Source of the DNA: a virus
Virus record (IMG/VR): IMGVR_UViG_3300027320_000040
Location: 1-28,790 of that record
Reading direction: 5' to 3' (one strand)
DNA: 28,790 bases
Within the stretch, counting starts at the first letter, position 1. Each line of letters starts with the position of its first letter. The translations under genes were made by a program, and so were the position numbers. Below are positions 1 through 7,885 of this stretch, in pieces. The notes below the pieces were generated by a model that saw only the letters and a list, made by a program, of their open reading frames with translations, had not been told where the DNA came from and made no database searches.

Positions 1-807
1 TTTGGGTTTGCTTGGCGTGTACCCGCCTGCGGCCTGCGATCCGTAGTACCCGGCTTGGGAGATGTTGCTGAGTGCTGATCCGTAGCCTGCCATCAGAGTG
101 CCTTTGGATTGGGACATGCCTGCGCGTTGCTCGATGTCGGCTTGGCGGAGATTGATTCTGTAGCCTGCGCCTGCGGTTTCCTCTGCGAACTTCGCATCGT
201 CCAAGCTCAACTTCGCGGCCTTGGAACTCATTACCGAGGCAAAGGTATCAGCGTTGAAATTGAAGTCGCCGATGATGTCGTTGAGTCCGGCCTCGCGGCG
301 TTTCTTGTTCGTCTCCAGATTGGCGAGGAGTTTCGTGTCGTTGACCTGCATTTCGTAGAGGTTGGCGGTATCAGCCAAAACAGCAAGAGGCGAACCTTCC
401 GGGGTGACGCCGCCAGCGGCGAACTGACTGCGTTGGAGACCGAGGATGCGATCCTTCTCGGCGCGGATTCGGCCTGCTTGGTCGCGGGCTTGCGCGTCCT
501 GTGCGGTGGCCTGCGCTCGCAGTTGGTCACTCTGCTGACCGAGCATCTGGCGGTTCATCTGCGCCTGCTGACCCTGCGCGTCTGCGTTAAATCCTGCTAT
601 CTGTGCGTTAAATTGTTCGGCCTGCGCGGCACGTTCCCCGGCGAGGCGCTGCCAAGAGGCATTCTGCTCCGCAGCCATGCGGTTGTACTCGGCCATCGCG
701 GCTTGCGAGCGAGACTGCTCACTAGCCGAATAGATCGAGACGCCTGCGGAGGCGACTGCGGCGGCGGTGGCGGCGATAGCAAAATATGTTGATGTAAGGT
801 ATGCCAT
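1..807 (-). CDS. Internal virion protein (T7 gp14-like position), 3' end outside window
   Basis: Reading the minus strand from the ATG at 807 gives an open frame that runs through the left edge with no stop (268 codons visible). It opens with a hydrophobic segment (about residues 8-25, A/V/S/G-rich). A long Q/A/R-rich helical region follows (about 30-130, many AQAEQ, QQAQM-type repeats), then a mixed region with NFNADTF and a Gly/Tyr-rich stretch near the edge. One membrane-like N-terminal segment plus a long alpha-helical, Gln/Ala-rich body, directly downstream of the nozzle and gp13-like genes, is the arrangement of podovirus internal core (ejection) proteins such as T7 gp14. The function is inferred from context and composition; no catalytic motif is seen. 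It starts 1 nt after the stop of the GNAT-like gene. Residues coded at 367-381 include a one-mismatch copy of the late-gene motif. Confidence 0.75.
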   Translation of the reverse strand, partial: MAYLTSTYFAIAATAAAVASAGVSIYSASEQSRSQAAMAEYNRMAAEQNASWQRLAGERAAQAEQFNAQIAGFNADAQGQQAQMNRQMLGQQSDQLRAQATAQDAQARDQAGRIRAEKDRILGLQRSQFAAGGVTPEGSPLAVLADTANLYEMQVNDTKLLANLETNKKRREAGLNDIIGDFNFNADTFASVMSSKAAKLSLDDAKFAEETAGAGYRINLRQADIEQRAGMSQSKGTLMAGYGSALSNISQAGYYGSQAAGGYTPSKPK

Positions 808-808
808 T

Positions 809-1222
809 TTAATTCAAGAATTGAACTAAGTGAATCATATTTTCTTCGGTTCGTTTGAATCCCGTTTTTTCGTAAACCTTAGCGAGCGACTCCTGTTTGC
901 AAGTGGTCAGCATGATGGTGTATCCCATGTCCTTGGCTCGGTCTCGCAGGAATGAAACGACACACTTGATTGCCTTGTAGACCTTCTTTGGTGCGGCTTC
1001 TGGGTCTGCCACCATCCACTCTAAAATTGAAACTCCACAACTATTGTCGAGGTACACCCATCCCGATGCGACAGGTTTATCATTGAACAAAGCCATCACG
1101 CCAAGCTTTGGTAGAAATGCCTTATGCAAAGCTGGCCACCCATGCCCCTCCCACCATCCGGCTACGGTCTCGTAATCGGTTTCTGGGTCAAACATTTTGA
1201 GGGTAGGCACTATGTCATTCAT
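809..1222 (-). CDS. GNAT-fold protein, T7 gp13-like
   Basis: 137 residues from ATG 1222. The longer frame from 1312 only shadows the end of the upstream gene, so I use the ATG inside the ATGAATGA overlap with the stop of the nozzle gene. The sequence has the order of an acetyltransferase fold: an N-terminal D-x-x-T-V-A-G-W-W helix, a strand/turn PVASGWVYLD, a strand ILEWMVADP, a helix VYKAIKCVVSFLRDRAKDMG, strand IMLTTC and the typical GNAT end LAKVYEKTGFKR. The T7 gp13 internal virion protein belongs to a GNAT-like family and sits in the same place, between the nozzle and gp14. No clear R/Q-x-x-G-x-G/A acetyl-CoA loop is visible, so activity is doubtful. A structural or assembly role is more likely than catalysis. 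Confidence 0.7.
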   Translation of the reverse strand: MNDIVPTLKMFDPETDYETVAGWWEGHGWPALHKAFLPKLGVMALFNDKPVASGWVYLDNSCGVSILEWMVADPEAAPKKVYKAIKCVVSFLRDRAKDMGYTIMLTTCKQESLAKVYEKTGFKRTEENMIHLVQFLN

Positions 1223-4200
1223 TTCCGTAGGTGTCCCAGACAGGTTCGATGGCGAGAATACACATTGGGTATGGGTCACTTTGCTGGACAGAAACATCGG
1301 CGTCGAATCCAAACGTGCCTGCCGTCAAGATTTTTTGATCACCCGTAGTGAGGGTGCTGGCGAGGTCGTACCACTGCCCGGCATTGACCCGCACTTCGCC
1401 GCCTTGGCTTTTGAGCGTTCTGACGACGACCTTGTGGATGCGCTTCTTGCGGCCTTGCGATGACCCGTCTTCCAAGTCCATGTCGAGCTTCATCGGAGTG
1501 AGGGTCGAGATGTAGGGCAGGCCGACATAGCCTGCGGTGGTAGCGGGAACGGTGACCGCTCCTCCAGACACGACAGCAGTGCCGGTGAGTACTCCATTTT
1601 GCACAATGGTGACGCTCTTGCCATTGAGGTGCGATAGACCTGTCACGCTGCGGTTGGCAGCGCCAGAAGCAAATGCCACATGCCCGTCGAGGTAGCGGTA
1701 TGAGGCGGTCGTTTGGTCGTCGAAAGCGGTGCGCCACAGCAGCGGGAATCGCTCAATGGTGCGGTAGGTCGCCCCAGACACGGTGCGCTTCACGACCATC
1801 CAGACTTCGTCCTCTGTGCCGCTGCCGTAAATGGTGGCGACCGACTCGACATCAGCATTGTCGGCGATGGTGTGGCGATGCCAACCCACCACTTTCTGGT
1901 CGCGCTCGTAGGTCATGCCAATGAGCGTGCCATCACCTCTCACGCACCAGAGAATGGCGTCCGGCTGCTGCTGGTAGGCGACCTCGACGATCTCGCCGAC
2001 CGTGATGTGTTCCGCTAGGAGTGTCAGATCGGGTGCGACCCAACCGTCTTTGTTGAGTTCGTAGACGAGTTCGCGCACCTTGCGACCGTTGCGTTGGACG
2101 AAGAGAAGCACATCGTTGACCATCGCGGCTCGCATGTATTTGCTCCCGTAGCTGGCCTGCCTGCGGGTCTTGACGTTTGTGGCCGAGAGCGCCGAGGCGG
2201 AATCCGCTGCGCCAATAGTCCACTCGTCGCCGGATGTTCCGACGAGCATTTCACTTTGCGAGAACATCCAGTTGATGCGGTTGCCTTCCGAGGCGGCGAG
2301 CGTGAATTCCACGGCATCGCTGGCATTGACTCCGAGTTCAAAGTTCTCAAAGTCGCCAATGGCACTGCACCAAATCGTGTTCGGTTGCGCCTTGGTTCCG
2401 CCGAAACACAGACGTTGCTCATGCAAACAAACCGAGCGAGGGTATCCACTGGTTGCATTGAATGCCCCATACTGCCAGAACTTCGTCTTTGTGCCAGTGG
2501 CAGCGAGAGGTCCGAGCCACTTGTCCACGTTGATTTCCACCTCTTGTGCGATGGTCGCGACCCCGCCGATGATATTGGTTGAGCTATCGAGTCGGGCATT
2601 GGGAACCTGTTGCGTGGTGAATTTGTTGGTATCAATTTTATCGGCTGCGGGTAGGTCATACCTCGCCATAAAATACTTATCCGTGTTAGGCACTTGGACG
2701 TACATGCCTCCTAAAAAAGCCGAACTTGCTGTCCATTGATCGGCTTCAATTCGTTCCCAATAAAGCAACGCATTATTCAGTACTTGATTTTTTGGAACCG
2801 CTTGTTGCGCCCGCCACAATCTCCCTCTTGTTATGTTTATAGCGGAAGATGCATCAAGGACATAGTCGCCATATTCGTAAACTGAAGTAGTATCCCACAC
2901 TTTTAATCTGTTAATGGAACCTAATGGAACTTCATCGTCGCTGGTGATCTCCTTCCACTTCGTATTGTCATACAGATCGTTGGCGGCTTTATGCTCCAGC
3001 ATGCAATAATAGGTCTTGCCAGAATCGTAGACGAAGTCGCCGACTTTGTAGGGGGTTGACATTGCCCATGTGGTCGCGATCTTTTGCGCGTTGGTGATAA
3101 CGATTTTGAGGCCGCAGAGACTATCTTCCGTTCCACTTGTGATGATATTTTTGTCGTTGTCCACGATGTATTCGCGGACGATTTCCATTTGCGTGAGATT
3201 CTCTGGATAAACATTGCGGTAGCCAGTGAGCGTAGTCGCAGGAGAAATGTTGTATCGGTAGGTGTTCGTGGCAACGGTATGAATCGCAGCGTTTATTTGC
3301 TTGTAGTCGCCTTTAAATGACACCCGGTCATCGCTATCGTAACCGTGATTGGGTTGGTAGACCTCTATGGTCGTGGTGGAAACTGGGTACGCAAGGCCCG
3401 CTCTGACTCCTGCCTGCAAGACCTCGGCAGGCACGCGCAGGATTTGGATCGTTGCTCCCCATGTGCCAGAGGTCTCAAAGTCCCATGCCCCGTCCACAAG
3501 CAGGATGTCGCTTTCAAAGTTGCCGACAATTTCGATCTGCTTGTACAAATTGGAATTCTGCCATTTGAGTTCGATCTGCGAACCGACATACCCCTTTAAT
3601 GACTTGCTTGCCCAAAAAATTCCCACTTCGTTGGACGCCAATGGAAGCGACGAGAGATTCCCGGCTGCAATATCAGCTTTAAATGTGGTCGAGGTAAAAT
3701 CTTTTAGTGCTGTAAAAGTAGTGGTTGATGAAACCTCAGTCCATTTTGTCGCATCAAAAGTCAACCCAGAGGTATGGGCAACTTTGCATTTGTAAGATAG
3801 GACAGAGTTGTTGTTGTATACCCAATCACCTACAGCATAAGCAACTGAAGCAGTCCAATAAGGCGGTATAATCGATGCGTCTTTTAAATATTTATTTGCA
3901 GAAAAATAACTAAAATCATTAACACTTACACTCAACTTCGTCTGATTATCCGAGCTATCGAGAAGTGGTGGGTATTCAAATTTGACCTCCGCGAAAGTCC
4001 AGTGGGTATCCAACACCCGAGTGAGTTTGTATGGCGGGTAGTTCGCGTGCGCGAAATACATGATGTCGTTGACTTGGGCGATCTGGATTTCGCGCAGGTC
4101 ACCTATCAAAAACGGAAACACAGCATACGGAGTGGCGAGTTCCGTGCTGCCGCTAGAAATAGTCTGCAATGCCCCAGAGGGATTCCAGACGCGCAGGTAG

Positions 4201-4454
4201 CCCACGCCAAGCTCGATCACGAAGCGGGTCGTGGTCGAGAAGTTAAACCCTATCAACCGACTCTGCGTGGCCGAGGTTTTCGTCGTGCCAATGTACTGCG
4301 TGCCGGGTCGGCGGATGGCCCCTCCGTAGGGCATGATCACGAAGTTCTCCAACGTGCGGCAGGCCGAGCGATATTTATCCAATGACGTCCGGGCGTCCAC
4401 CATCGGCGAGACTTCACCGGCGTTGAAGGATGGATAAAAATCGAATTTCGGCAT
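1215..4454 (-). CDS. Tail tubular protein B / nozzle protein (T7 gp12-like) with inserted carbohydrate-binding-like modules
   Basis: 1079 residues. The N-terminus has the signature of podoviral nozzle proteins: FNAGEVSPMVDARTSLDKY, CRTLENFVIMPYGGA, RRPGTQYIG (residues 9-55). The C-terminal half has family features such as SVCLHEQRLCFGGT, NTIWCSAIGDFENF and the propeller-like R-Q-A-S-Y-G-S region near 780. T7 gp12 is about 800 residues, so this one is longer. The extra length includes four stretches with the pattern Y-x-V/Y-G-D-x-V ... Y-x-C/A ... W at about 200-241, 462-503, 520-569 and 573-605, which resemble small CBM5/12-type carbohydrate-binding modules. Expected role: a hexameric nozzle below the adaptor ring. 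The start 4454 follows a GAAAG-type ribosome site, 3 nt after the upstream stop. Confidence 0.88.
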   Translation of the reverse strand: MPKFDFYPSFNAGEVSPMVDARTSLDKYRSACRTLENFVIMPYGGAIRRPGTQYIGTTKTSATQSRLIGFNFSTTTRFVIELGVGYLRVWNPSGALQTISSGSTELATPYAVFPFLIGDLREIQIAQVNDIMYFAHANYPPYKLTRVLDTHWTFAEVKFEYPPLLDSSDNQTKLSVSVNDFSYFSANKYLKDASIIPPYWTASVAYAVGDWVYNNNSVLSYKCKVAHTSGLTFDATKWTEVSSTTTFTALKDFTSTTFKADIAAGNLSSLPLASNEVGIFWASKSLKGYVGSQIELKWQNSNLYKQIEIVGNFESDILLVDGAWDFETSGTWGATIQILRVPAEVLQAGVRAGLAYPVSTTTIEVYQPNHGYDSDDRVSFKGDYKQINAAIHTVATNTYRYNISPATTLTGYRNVYPENLTQMEIVREYIVDNDKNIITSGTEDSLCGLKIVITNAQKIATTWAMSTPYKVGDFVYDSGKTYYCMLEHKAANDLYDNTKWKEITSDDEVPLGSINRLKVWDTTSVYEYGDYVLDASSAINITRGRLWRAQQAVPKNQVLNNALLYWERIEADQWTASSAFLGGMYVQVPNTDKYFMARYDLPAADKIDTNKFTTQQVPNARLDSSTNIIGGVATIAQEVEINVDKWLGPLAATGTKTKFWQYGAFNATSGYPRSVCLHEQRLCFGGTKAQPNTIWCSAIGDFENFELGVNASDAVEFTLAASEGNRINWMFSQSEMLVGTSGDEWTIGAADSASALSATNVKTRRQASYGSKYMRAAMVNDVLLFVQRNGRKVRELVYELNKDGWVAPDLTLLAEHITVGEIVEVAYQQQPDAILWCVRGDGTLIGMTYERDQKVVGWHRHTIADNADVESVATIYGSGTEDEVWMVVKRTVSGATYRTIERFPLLWRTAFDDQTTASYRYLDGHVAFASGAANRSVTGLSHLNGKSVTIVQNGVLTGTAVVSGGAVTVPATTAGYVGLPYISTLTPMKLDMDLEDGSSQGRKKRIHKVVVRTLKSQGGEVRVNAGQWYDLASTLTTGDQKILTAGTFGFDADVSVQQSDPYPMCILAIEPVWDTYGNE

Positions 4455-4457
4455 GTT

Positions 4458-4640
4458 TTACTTTCGGAGGTCGCGGACGACTTTGACCAACGTGGCGAGG
4501 CCGACTGCGAGGCCGACCGTGACCGAGGCGAGGCGCATCCCCGCTTCCAAGTGCGGGAGCAGGGAGTACGCCGCAGCGCCAATGGAGGTCACGCTGCCGA
4601 TGAGGCCGCAGGCTGCGGTCTTGAAGTTCTCCATGCTCAT
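4458..4640 (-). CDS. Small two-helix membrane protein (holin-like), unknown role
   Basis: 60 residues from ATG 4640, which overlaps the TGA of the upstream fibre gene as ATGA; a longer frame from 4688 has no support. Two hydrophobic segments are visible: about residues 8-27 (CGLIGSVTSIGAAAYSLLP) and 37-54 (ASVTVGLAVGLATLVKVV), ending in a basic tail VRDLRK. This topology suits a small holin or another membrane protein. However, a second holin-like gene lies with the endolysin at 28087-28266, so this copy, between fibre and nozzle genes, may be a virion or ejection component. I cannot assign it to a named family. Confidence 0.6.
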   Translation of the reverse strand: MSMENFKTAACGLIGSVTSIGAAAYSLLPHLEAGMRLASVTVGLAVGLATLVKVVRDLRK

Positions 4641-5947
4641 GAGTTGGATTGAGCGATGAGTGACCCAACGATGCTCGTCGTGGCGCACTGGGCCAGCCTA
4701 TCGGTATTCAGCAGGTCTGTTTTCGCTTTGATGGCCGTGATGTTTGTGCTGACCGAGCTTGCAAGTCTGCTGGATACCGTCGTGTCCAGATTGGCGAGTT
4801 TGGTGCTGGCGCTGTCCATCTCTTGTCGGATTTGTACGGCTGACGGGGCGTTGCCTGCGCTGGATACGGCGGCATCAAGGCGGGCCAGCTCCACGGCTAA
4901 CTCGGTGCGGATCGCGGCGGCGGTTAGGACTGCTGTGCCAGTGCCGGACCCTACAGGGACTCCCAGCGCAACTGACCCTGCGTCTGGAACGGCGCATGTG
5001 CCTGTCAGATTTCCGCTCGCGTAGACCGTGCCGCTGCGGACATCGCTGGGGACGGCTTGGCCGAGCGAGTTGTCGGCGGTGAACATATCGACATAGGTTC
5101 CGCTTCCGTTTAGTGCGTATTGTGTTTTAGCAAGTGCCGGAGTGGCCAGCATGATGAATCTAACGGCATCGACAGGCAGATTGCCGTTACTCGACGATAT
5201 TAAGCTGCCGGATATCCGATTTGTTCCCGCGCGAGAGGCAATAGCCGCCGCCATATTTGTTGCGGTAATTGCCCCGCCAGTAACCGTCAGCGTTCCGGTT
5301 GAAGCATTGTTGATTCCGTAAGACGTAACACCACTGCTGACTCCACCTGTTATACTGCCTGTTAAAGTGATAGCCCCGGTTGTTACATTGTTGATTCCGT
5401 GCGGAGAGTTTGCACTGCCGGTGCCGCCGGTAGAGTTGCCTGTCACCGTGACAATGCCTGTGGAATTGTTGTTGATTCCATGAGCTAAAATTGATGATCC
5501 GCCGTTTACATTTCCGGTTACATTTACTGATCCCGTTCCCGTGTTGTTGAGGCCAAATGTGCTGTTATTGCTTCCGCCAATGATATTGCCTGTCACAATT
5601 AGAGTTCCAGAAGCAGAGTTATTGACGGCAACAGCACTAGCCGCAGTCCCGGCCGTGAGGTTTCCCACTATGGTTGCCGTGGCGGGTGAACCCGCAGAAA
5701 AAGTAAGGCAATTCACGGTGTTAGTCGCGCTCTTGTTAGTGACGTTTGCCGTAAGCGTGACGCCGTTGTTGAGAACGTATGTTCCAGTTCCCGCATTGCT
5801 CAACTCGGTGCAAGTCACGTTTGCCGTGATCGTAATAACGTGCGTGGTGGAAGCTCTCGCCTCGTCCGCTGCGCCCGGCACAACTCCCCCGACCCATGTC
5901 GCGCCAGCGTTAAAGTTGCCTGTTGCGGCAGATAGTATGAGGGCCAT
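4637..5947 (-). CDS. Tail fibre / adhesin with beta-helix-type repeats
   Basis: 436 residues, rich in T, G, N, S, A and V. From about residue 105 to 235 there are five units of 20-27 residues with the pattern G-I/L-N-N-x-x-T/S-G-x-x-x-V/L-T-G-x-x-x-G-G (for example GINNNSTGIVTVTGN), as expected for one turn each of a right-handed beta-helix. N-terminal to this lies GNFNAGATWVGGVVPGAADE, a pattern common at the start of phage and surface beta-helix proteins. The C-terminal part (about 340-436) becomes helical and coiled-coil-like (LAVELARLDAAVSSA, IRQEMDSASTKLANLDTTV), which could trimerise. It lies among other fibre genes. Receptor binding is inferred from repeats and position. No lyase or hydrolase motif is recognised. 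Confidence 0.72.
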   Translation of the reverse strand: MALILSAATGNFNAGATWVGGVVPGAADEARASTTHVITITANVTCTELSNAGTGTYVLNNGVTLTANVTNKSATNTVNCLTFSAGSPATATIVGNLTAGTAASAVAVNNSASGTLIVTGNIIGGSNNSTFGLNNTGTGSVNVTGNVNGGSSILAHGINNNSTGIVTVTGNSTGGTGSANSPHGINNVTTGAITLTGSITGGVSSGVTSYGINNASTGTLTVTGGAITATNMAAAIASRAGTNRISGSLISSSNGNLPVDAVRFIMLATPALAKTQYALNGSGTYVDMFTADNSLGQAVPSDVRSGTVYASGNLTGTCAVPDAGSVALGVPVGSGTGTAVLTAAAIRTELAVELARLDAAVSSAGNAPSAVQIRQEMDSASTKLANLDTTVSSRLASSVSTNITAIKAKTDLLNTDRLAQCATTSIVGSLIAQSNS

Positions 5948-5950
5948 GGC

Positions 5951-6232
5951 TTAGAGTCCTTTCGCTTGGAGGTAGGCTTGGAGTGCGGCTTGGATCGCGC
6001 CCACGGCTTGCTGGGTTGCTTCGTCGCTTCCTGCCAGTGATCCGAGAGCGATGCCGATGGCGGCAGAGTCGGCGGTGATGACTTCGCCGTCCTCGATGCG
6101 GGTCGGGATGAGGCGCATGGCGACATTTGCGTCACTGGAGCCATCACCGTTGTATTTGCCTGTGATGGCGAGGTTGATCGAGAATTTGTCGTAGGATTTG
6201 CCGTCGATTTGGAGTGGGTTGGTAGCGTTCAT
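5951..6232 (-). CDS. Small conserved-looking fibre-cluster protein, unknown function
   Basis: 93 residues from ATG 6232, 3 nt after the stop of the 122-residue gene. It begins NPLQIDGKSYDKFSINLAI, continues with a strand-rich NVAMRLIPTRIEDGEVITA and ends in an Ala/Gln-rich helix AVGAIQAALQAYLQAKG. No signal peptide, membrane segment or catalytic motif is visible. Genes of this shape occur next to fibre genes in podovirus-like phages and may be small structural or chaperone proteins; that is inference only. Confidence 0.6.
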   Translation of the reverse strand: MNATNPLQIDGKSYDKFSINLAITGKYNGDGSSDANVAMRLIPTRIEDGEVITADSAAIGIALGSLAGSDEATQQAVGAIQAALQAYLQAKGL

Positions 6233-6235
6233 AGG

Positions 6236-6604
6236 TTATGCGTAGGTGAGGTTTTGTTTGTTATTCCAAGCTCCGATGGCGGAGCTTTCGGAGACCACGT
6301 CTCCATTGTCATTGGTTGTTGTTTTGGTTATGTCCCAGAGAGCCACGTCATAGACGCTGCCCGTGGAAGGAAAGTCGGATGTGGAAATGCTGGCGAGGTA
6401 GACGGTATTGCCGCTCAAGGCGAAGGCCCAGAAGCGTTCGACCGCTGCGCTGCCTCCTCCGATGGCATACACCGCGCCTGTCCCCGGATGGCGGGAATAG
6501 AGGATGGCGTCAGCGTGATTAAGGCAAATCTCTCCGAGACCTAAATCACTGGTCGTCGGGACTTTACCTAATATTGTGGATTTTTTGGGAATGATGGTTG
6601 CCAT
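6236..6604 (-). CDS. Short fibre/tropism-type protein
   Basis: 122 residues. The N-terminus (IIPKKSTILGKVPTTSDLGL, GEICLNHADAILYSRHPG) is the short strand-turn repeat found at the N-terminus of many phage fibres and of the Bordetella phage Mtd protein (P-x-x-x-D-L-x-x-G-E-x-x-x-N-x-x-D-x-x-x-Y). The middle (ERFWAFALSGNTVYLASIS) is strand-rich. The last 28 residues (ITKTTTNDNGDVVSESSAIG ... W-N-N-K-Q-N-L-T-Y-A) resemble the C-terminus of the adaptor-fibre fusion ending at 7882 (ITKMMTNVSNGAIIL ... W-T-N-R-Q-T-A-T-Y-A). A tail-fibre tip or attachment subunit is likely. No reverse transcriptase or template repeat is visible, so a diversity-generating system is not supported. Confidence 0.65.
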   Translation of the reverse strand: MATIIPKKSTILGKVPTTSDLGLGEICLNHADAILYSRHPGTGAVYAIGGGSAAVERFWAFALSGNTVYLASISTSDFPSTGSVYDVALWDITKTTTNDNGDVVSESSAIGAWNNKQNLTYA

Positions 6605-6618
6605 TATGGAATGGGGTT

Positions 6619-6645
6619 GCCTCCGGGGGATCGAACCCCGGAGGC
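6619..6645 (-). terminator. Strong hairpin between fibre genes, T-arm-like loop
   Basis: In the 51-nt gap between two fibre genes, a perfect 10-bp stem (GCCTCCGGGG / CCCCGGAGGC) closes a 7-nt loop. On the coding strand the loop reads TTCGATC, which fits a tRNA T-loop. No U-tract follows in the minus direction, so this may be a processing or stability element, or a weak terminator. Confidence 0.6.
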
Positions 6646-6655
6646 GGTGGAAGGA

Positions 6656-7594
6656 CTAGTAAGTGCCTCCGTCGATGGTGCTTTCGAGGGCCGAAACACG
6701 GCTGCTCAATGCCGAATCCGCTGAAGTCCTTGCGGAAGCCTCTGAGAGGATGTCTGCCTCTGCGGCGGTAACCCGTGATGTGAGGGCTGTTGCAGCGGTC
6801 ACCACGTTGTCGATGCGAACTCCGAGCGCGGAATCGGCAGAAGTCCTCGCGGAAGCCTCTGAAGATACAGCACTTGTGCGGGCGCTTACCTCTGCGGCGA
6901 GGTCGCTTTCGAGGGTATTGATGTCCGACTCTGCGGTCGTTACTCTACCGGCGAGTGCCGTTGCGGCAGTCGTGAGGGTCGATTCCGCACCTGTCGCACG
7001 GGTCACTTCGGCTGCGAGGGCGCTCGAAGCGCTAGCGGCGAGGCTAGTGATCGCTCCGTTGATAGTGCCATCGGCGGCTTGGAAGGCGGCGACGACTTCG
7101 GTGAGGGAGTCGAGGGCTGCGCCATCAACATTGCTCAACACATTGTCGATGCGAGTTCCGAGTGCCACTTCTGCGGCGGACGCACGCGAAACTTCTGCAC
7201 TCACTGCCGAGGTGAGAGTGCCTTCAGCGGCCTGCGCCCGTGTGATTTCCGAATTCAGCGAGGATGTCACTGCGGACACTGCCGAGGTTCTATCACTGAT
7301 CTCTGTTGCCAAATTTGCAGAAACTACTCCTTCAGCGGCAGTTGCACGCGAAACCTCTGCTGAGACTGCCGAGGTGAGTGTCGAGTCCGCTGCGGAGCGA
7401 AGCGAGGCTTCTGCGCTGACCGCGGAATCTGCGTAAGTCTTTTTCGCAAAGACGTTTTCGCCACCAATCGCGAGAACGCCTTCTGCCGTTCCGATGAAAA
7501 GTGACTTGTTTAGTGTATCATAAGCCAACTCAGAGAGTTGCAAGGATGAGGGCTGACCACTGCCCCGTTTGATTTTGATGATTGGGTTCGCCAT
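6656..7594 (-). CDS. Coiled-coil tail fibre protein
   Basis: 312 residues. The N-terminus (KIKRGSGQPSSLQLSELAYD ... L-F-I-G-T-A-E-G-V-L-A-I-G, residues 6-45) is the same short head seen on many phage fibres (R-G-x-x-x-P-x-x-L-x-x-G/S-E-L-A-x-x). From about 55 to 308 the protein is a long Ala/Ser/Glu/Thr-rich array with near-repeats such as SAVSAEVSRATAAEG, RIDNVLSNVDGAALDSLTEV and ASARTSADSALG, typical of a trimeric coiled coil. The chain ends in STIDGGTY with no globular tip, so it may act as a shaft with the tip supplied by another gene. The repeats leave a long shadow frame on the opposite strand, which I reject. Upstream is a G-poor CA-rich leader with no Shine-Dalgarno. Confidence 0.78.
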   Translation of the reverse strand: MANPIIKIKRGSGQPSSLQLSELAYDTLNKSLFIGTAEGVLAIGGENVFAKKTYADSAVSAEASLRSAADSTLTSAVSAEVSRATAAEGVVSANLATEISDRTSAVSAVTSSLNSEITRAQAAEGTLTSAVSAEVSRASAAEVALGTRIDNVLSNVDGAALDSLTEVVAAFQAADGTINGAITSLAASASSALAAEVTRATGAESTLTTAATALAGRVTTAESDINTLESDLAAEVSARTSAVSSEASARTSADSALGVRIDNVVTAATALTSRVTAAEADILSEASARTSADSALSSRVSALESTIDGGTY

Positions 7595-7645
7595 TTGATT
7601 TATTGTGTTGGTTTTGTTGGGTTTGTGTTGTTGTTTTGGGGGTAA
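7595..7645 (-). promoter_or_regulatory. CA-rich, G-free leader before fibre gene
   Basis: Apart from its first base, the 51-nt gap upstream of the fibre start reads on the coding strand almost only as A and C (runs such as CCCCCAAAACAACAACAC and AACCAACACAATAAATC) and lacks any Shine-Dalgarno. It should be unstructured and may serve as a non-SD translation leader. A promoter is not evident. Confidence 0.4.
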
Positions 7646-7885
7646 CTAGAATTGTCCGCAGTCGATGGTTTCGAGCATGAGCCGGTAGGTATCGCTCTCC
7701 TCGTTCCAAAGCCATTGAACGTGAGTGTCCTGCGCGTGGTAGATGCGGGCGGTCTTTCCTGGAACTGGGAAATCGGCGTAGGTCGGGTAGATGACAATCT
7801 GCTTGATGCTGTCGTCCGGCAAAACAAGCGTGAACTGGGAGAGGTCCAGTTGCTGGGTGATGTTGGATTCGGTGATCGTCGTCAT
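7646..7885 (-). CDS. Small protein of fibre cluster, unknown function
   Basis: 79 residues; its ATG at 7885 overlaps the stop of the adaptor-fibre fusion gene as ATGA. It starts MTTITESNITQQLDLSQFTL, contains strand-rich segments (QIVIYPTYADFPVPGK, ARIYHAQDTHVQWLWN) and ends LMLETIDCGQF. It is probably a small beta-rich structural or chaperone protein. Similar small genes with Y-P-T-Y-A-D-F-P-x-P-G-x-x-x-x-I-Y occur with phage fibres, but I cannot name a family with certainty. Confidence 0.6.
   Translation of the reverse strand: MTTITESNITQQLDLSQFTLVLPDDSIKQIVIYPTYADFPVPGKTARIYHAQDTHVQWLWNEESDTYRLMLETIDCGQF

Noticed and set aside
109-792. Long plus-strand frame of 227 codons
   Set aside because: It is the antisense shadow of the internal virion gene, which is open through the left edge and has protein-like composition.
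6236-6604. Diversity-generating retroelement (Mtd-like N-terminus)
   Set aside because: No reverse transcriptase, template repeat or adenine-biased variable repeat is seen in the window.
6619-6645. tRNA gene at the T-arm-like hairpin
   Set aside because: No anticodon or D arm can be folded around it; the stem is 10 bp, too long for a T arm.
6663-7436. Long plus-strand frame of 257 codons
   Set aside because: Antisense of the Ala/Ser/Glu-rich coiled-coil repeats; such repeats leave open frames on the other strand.
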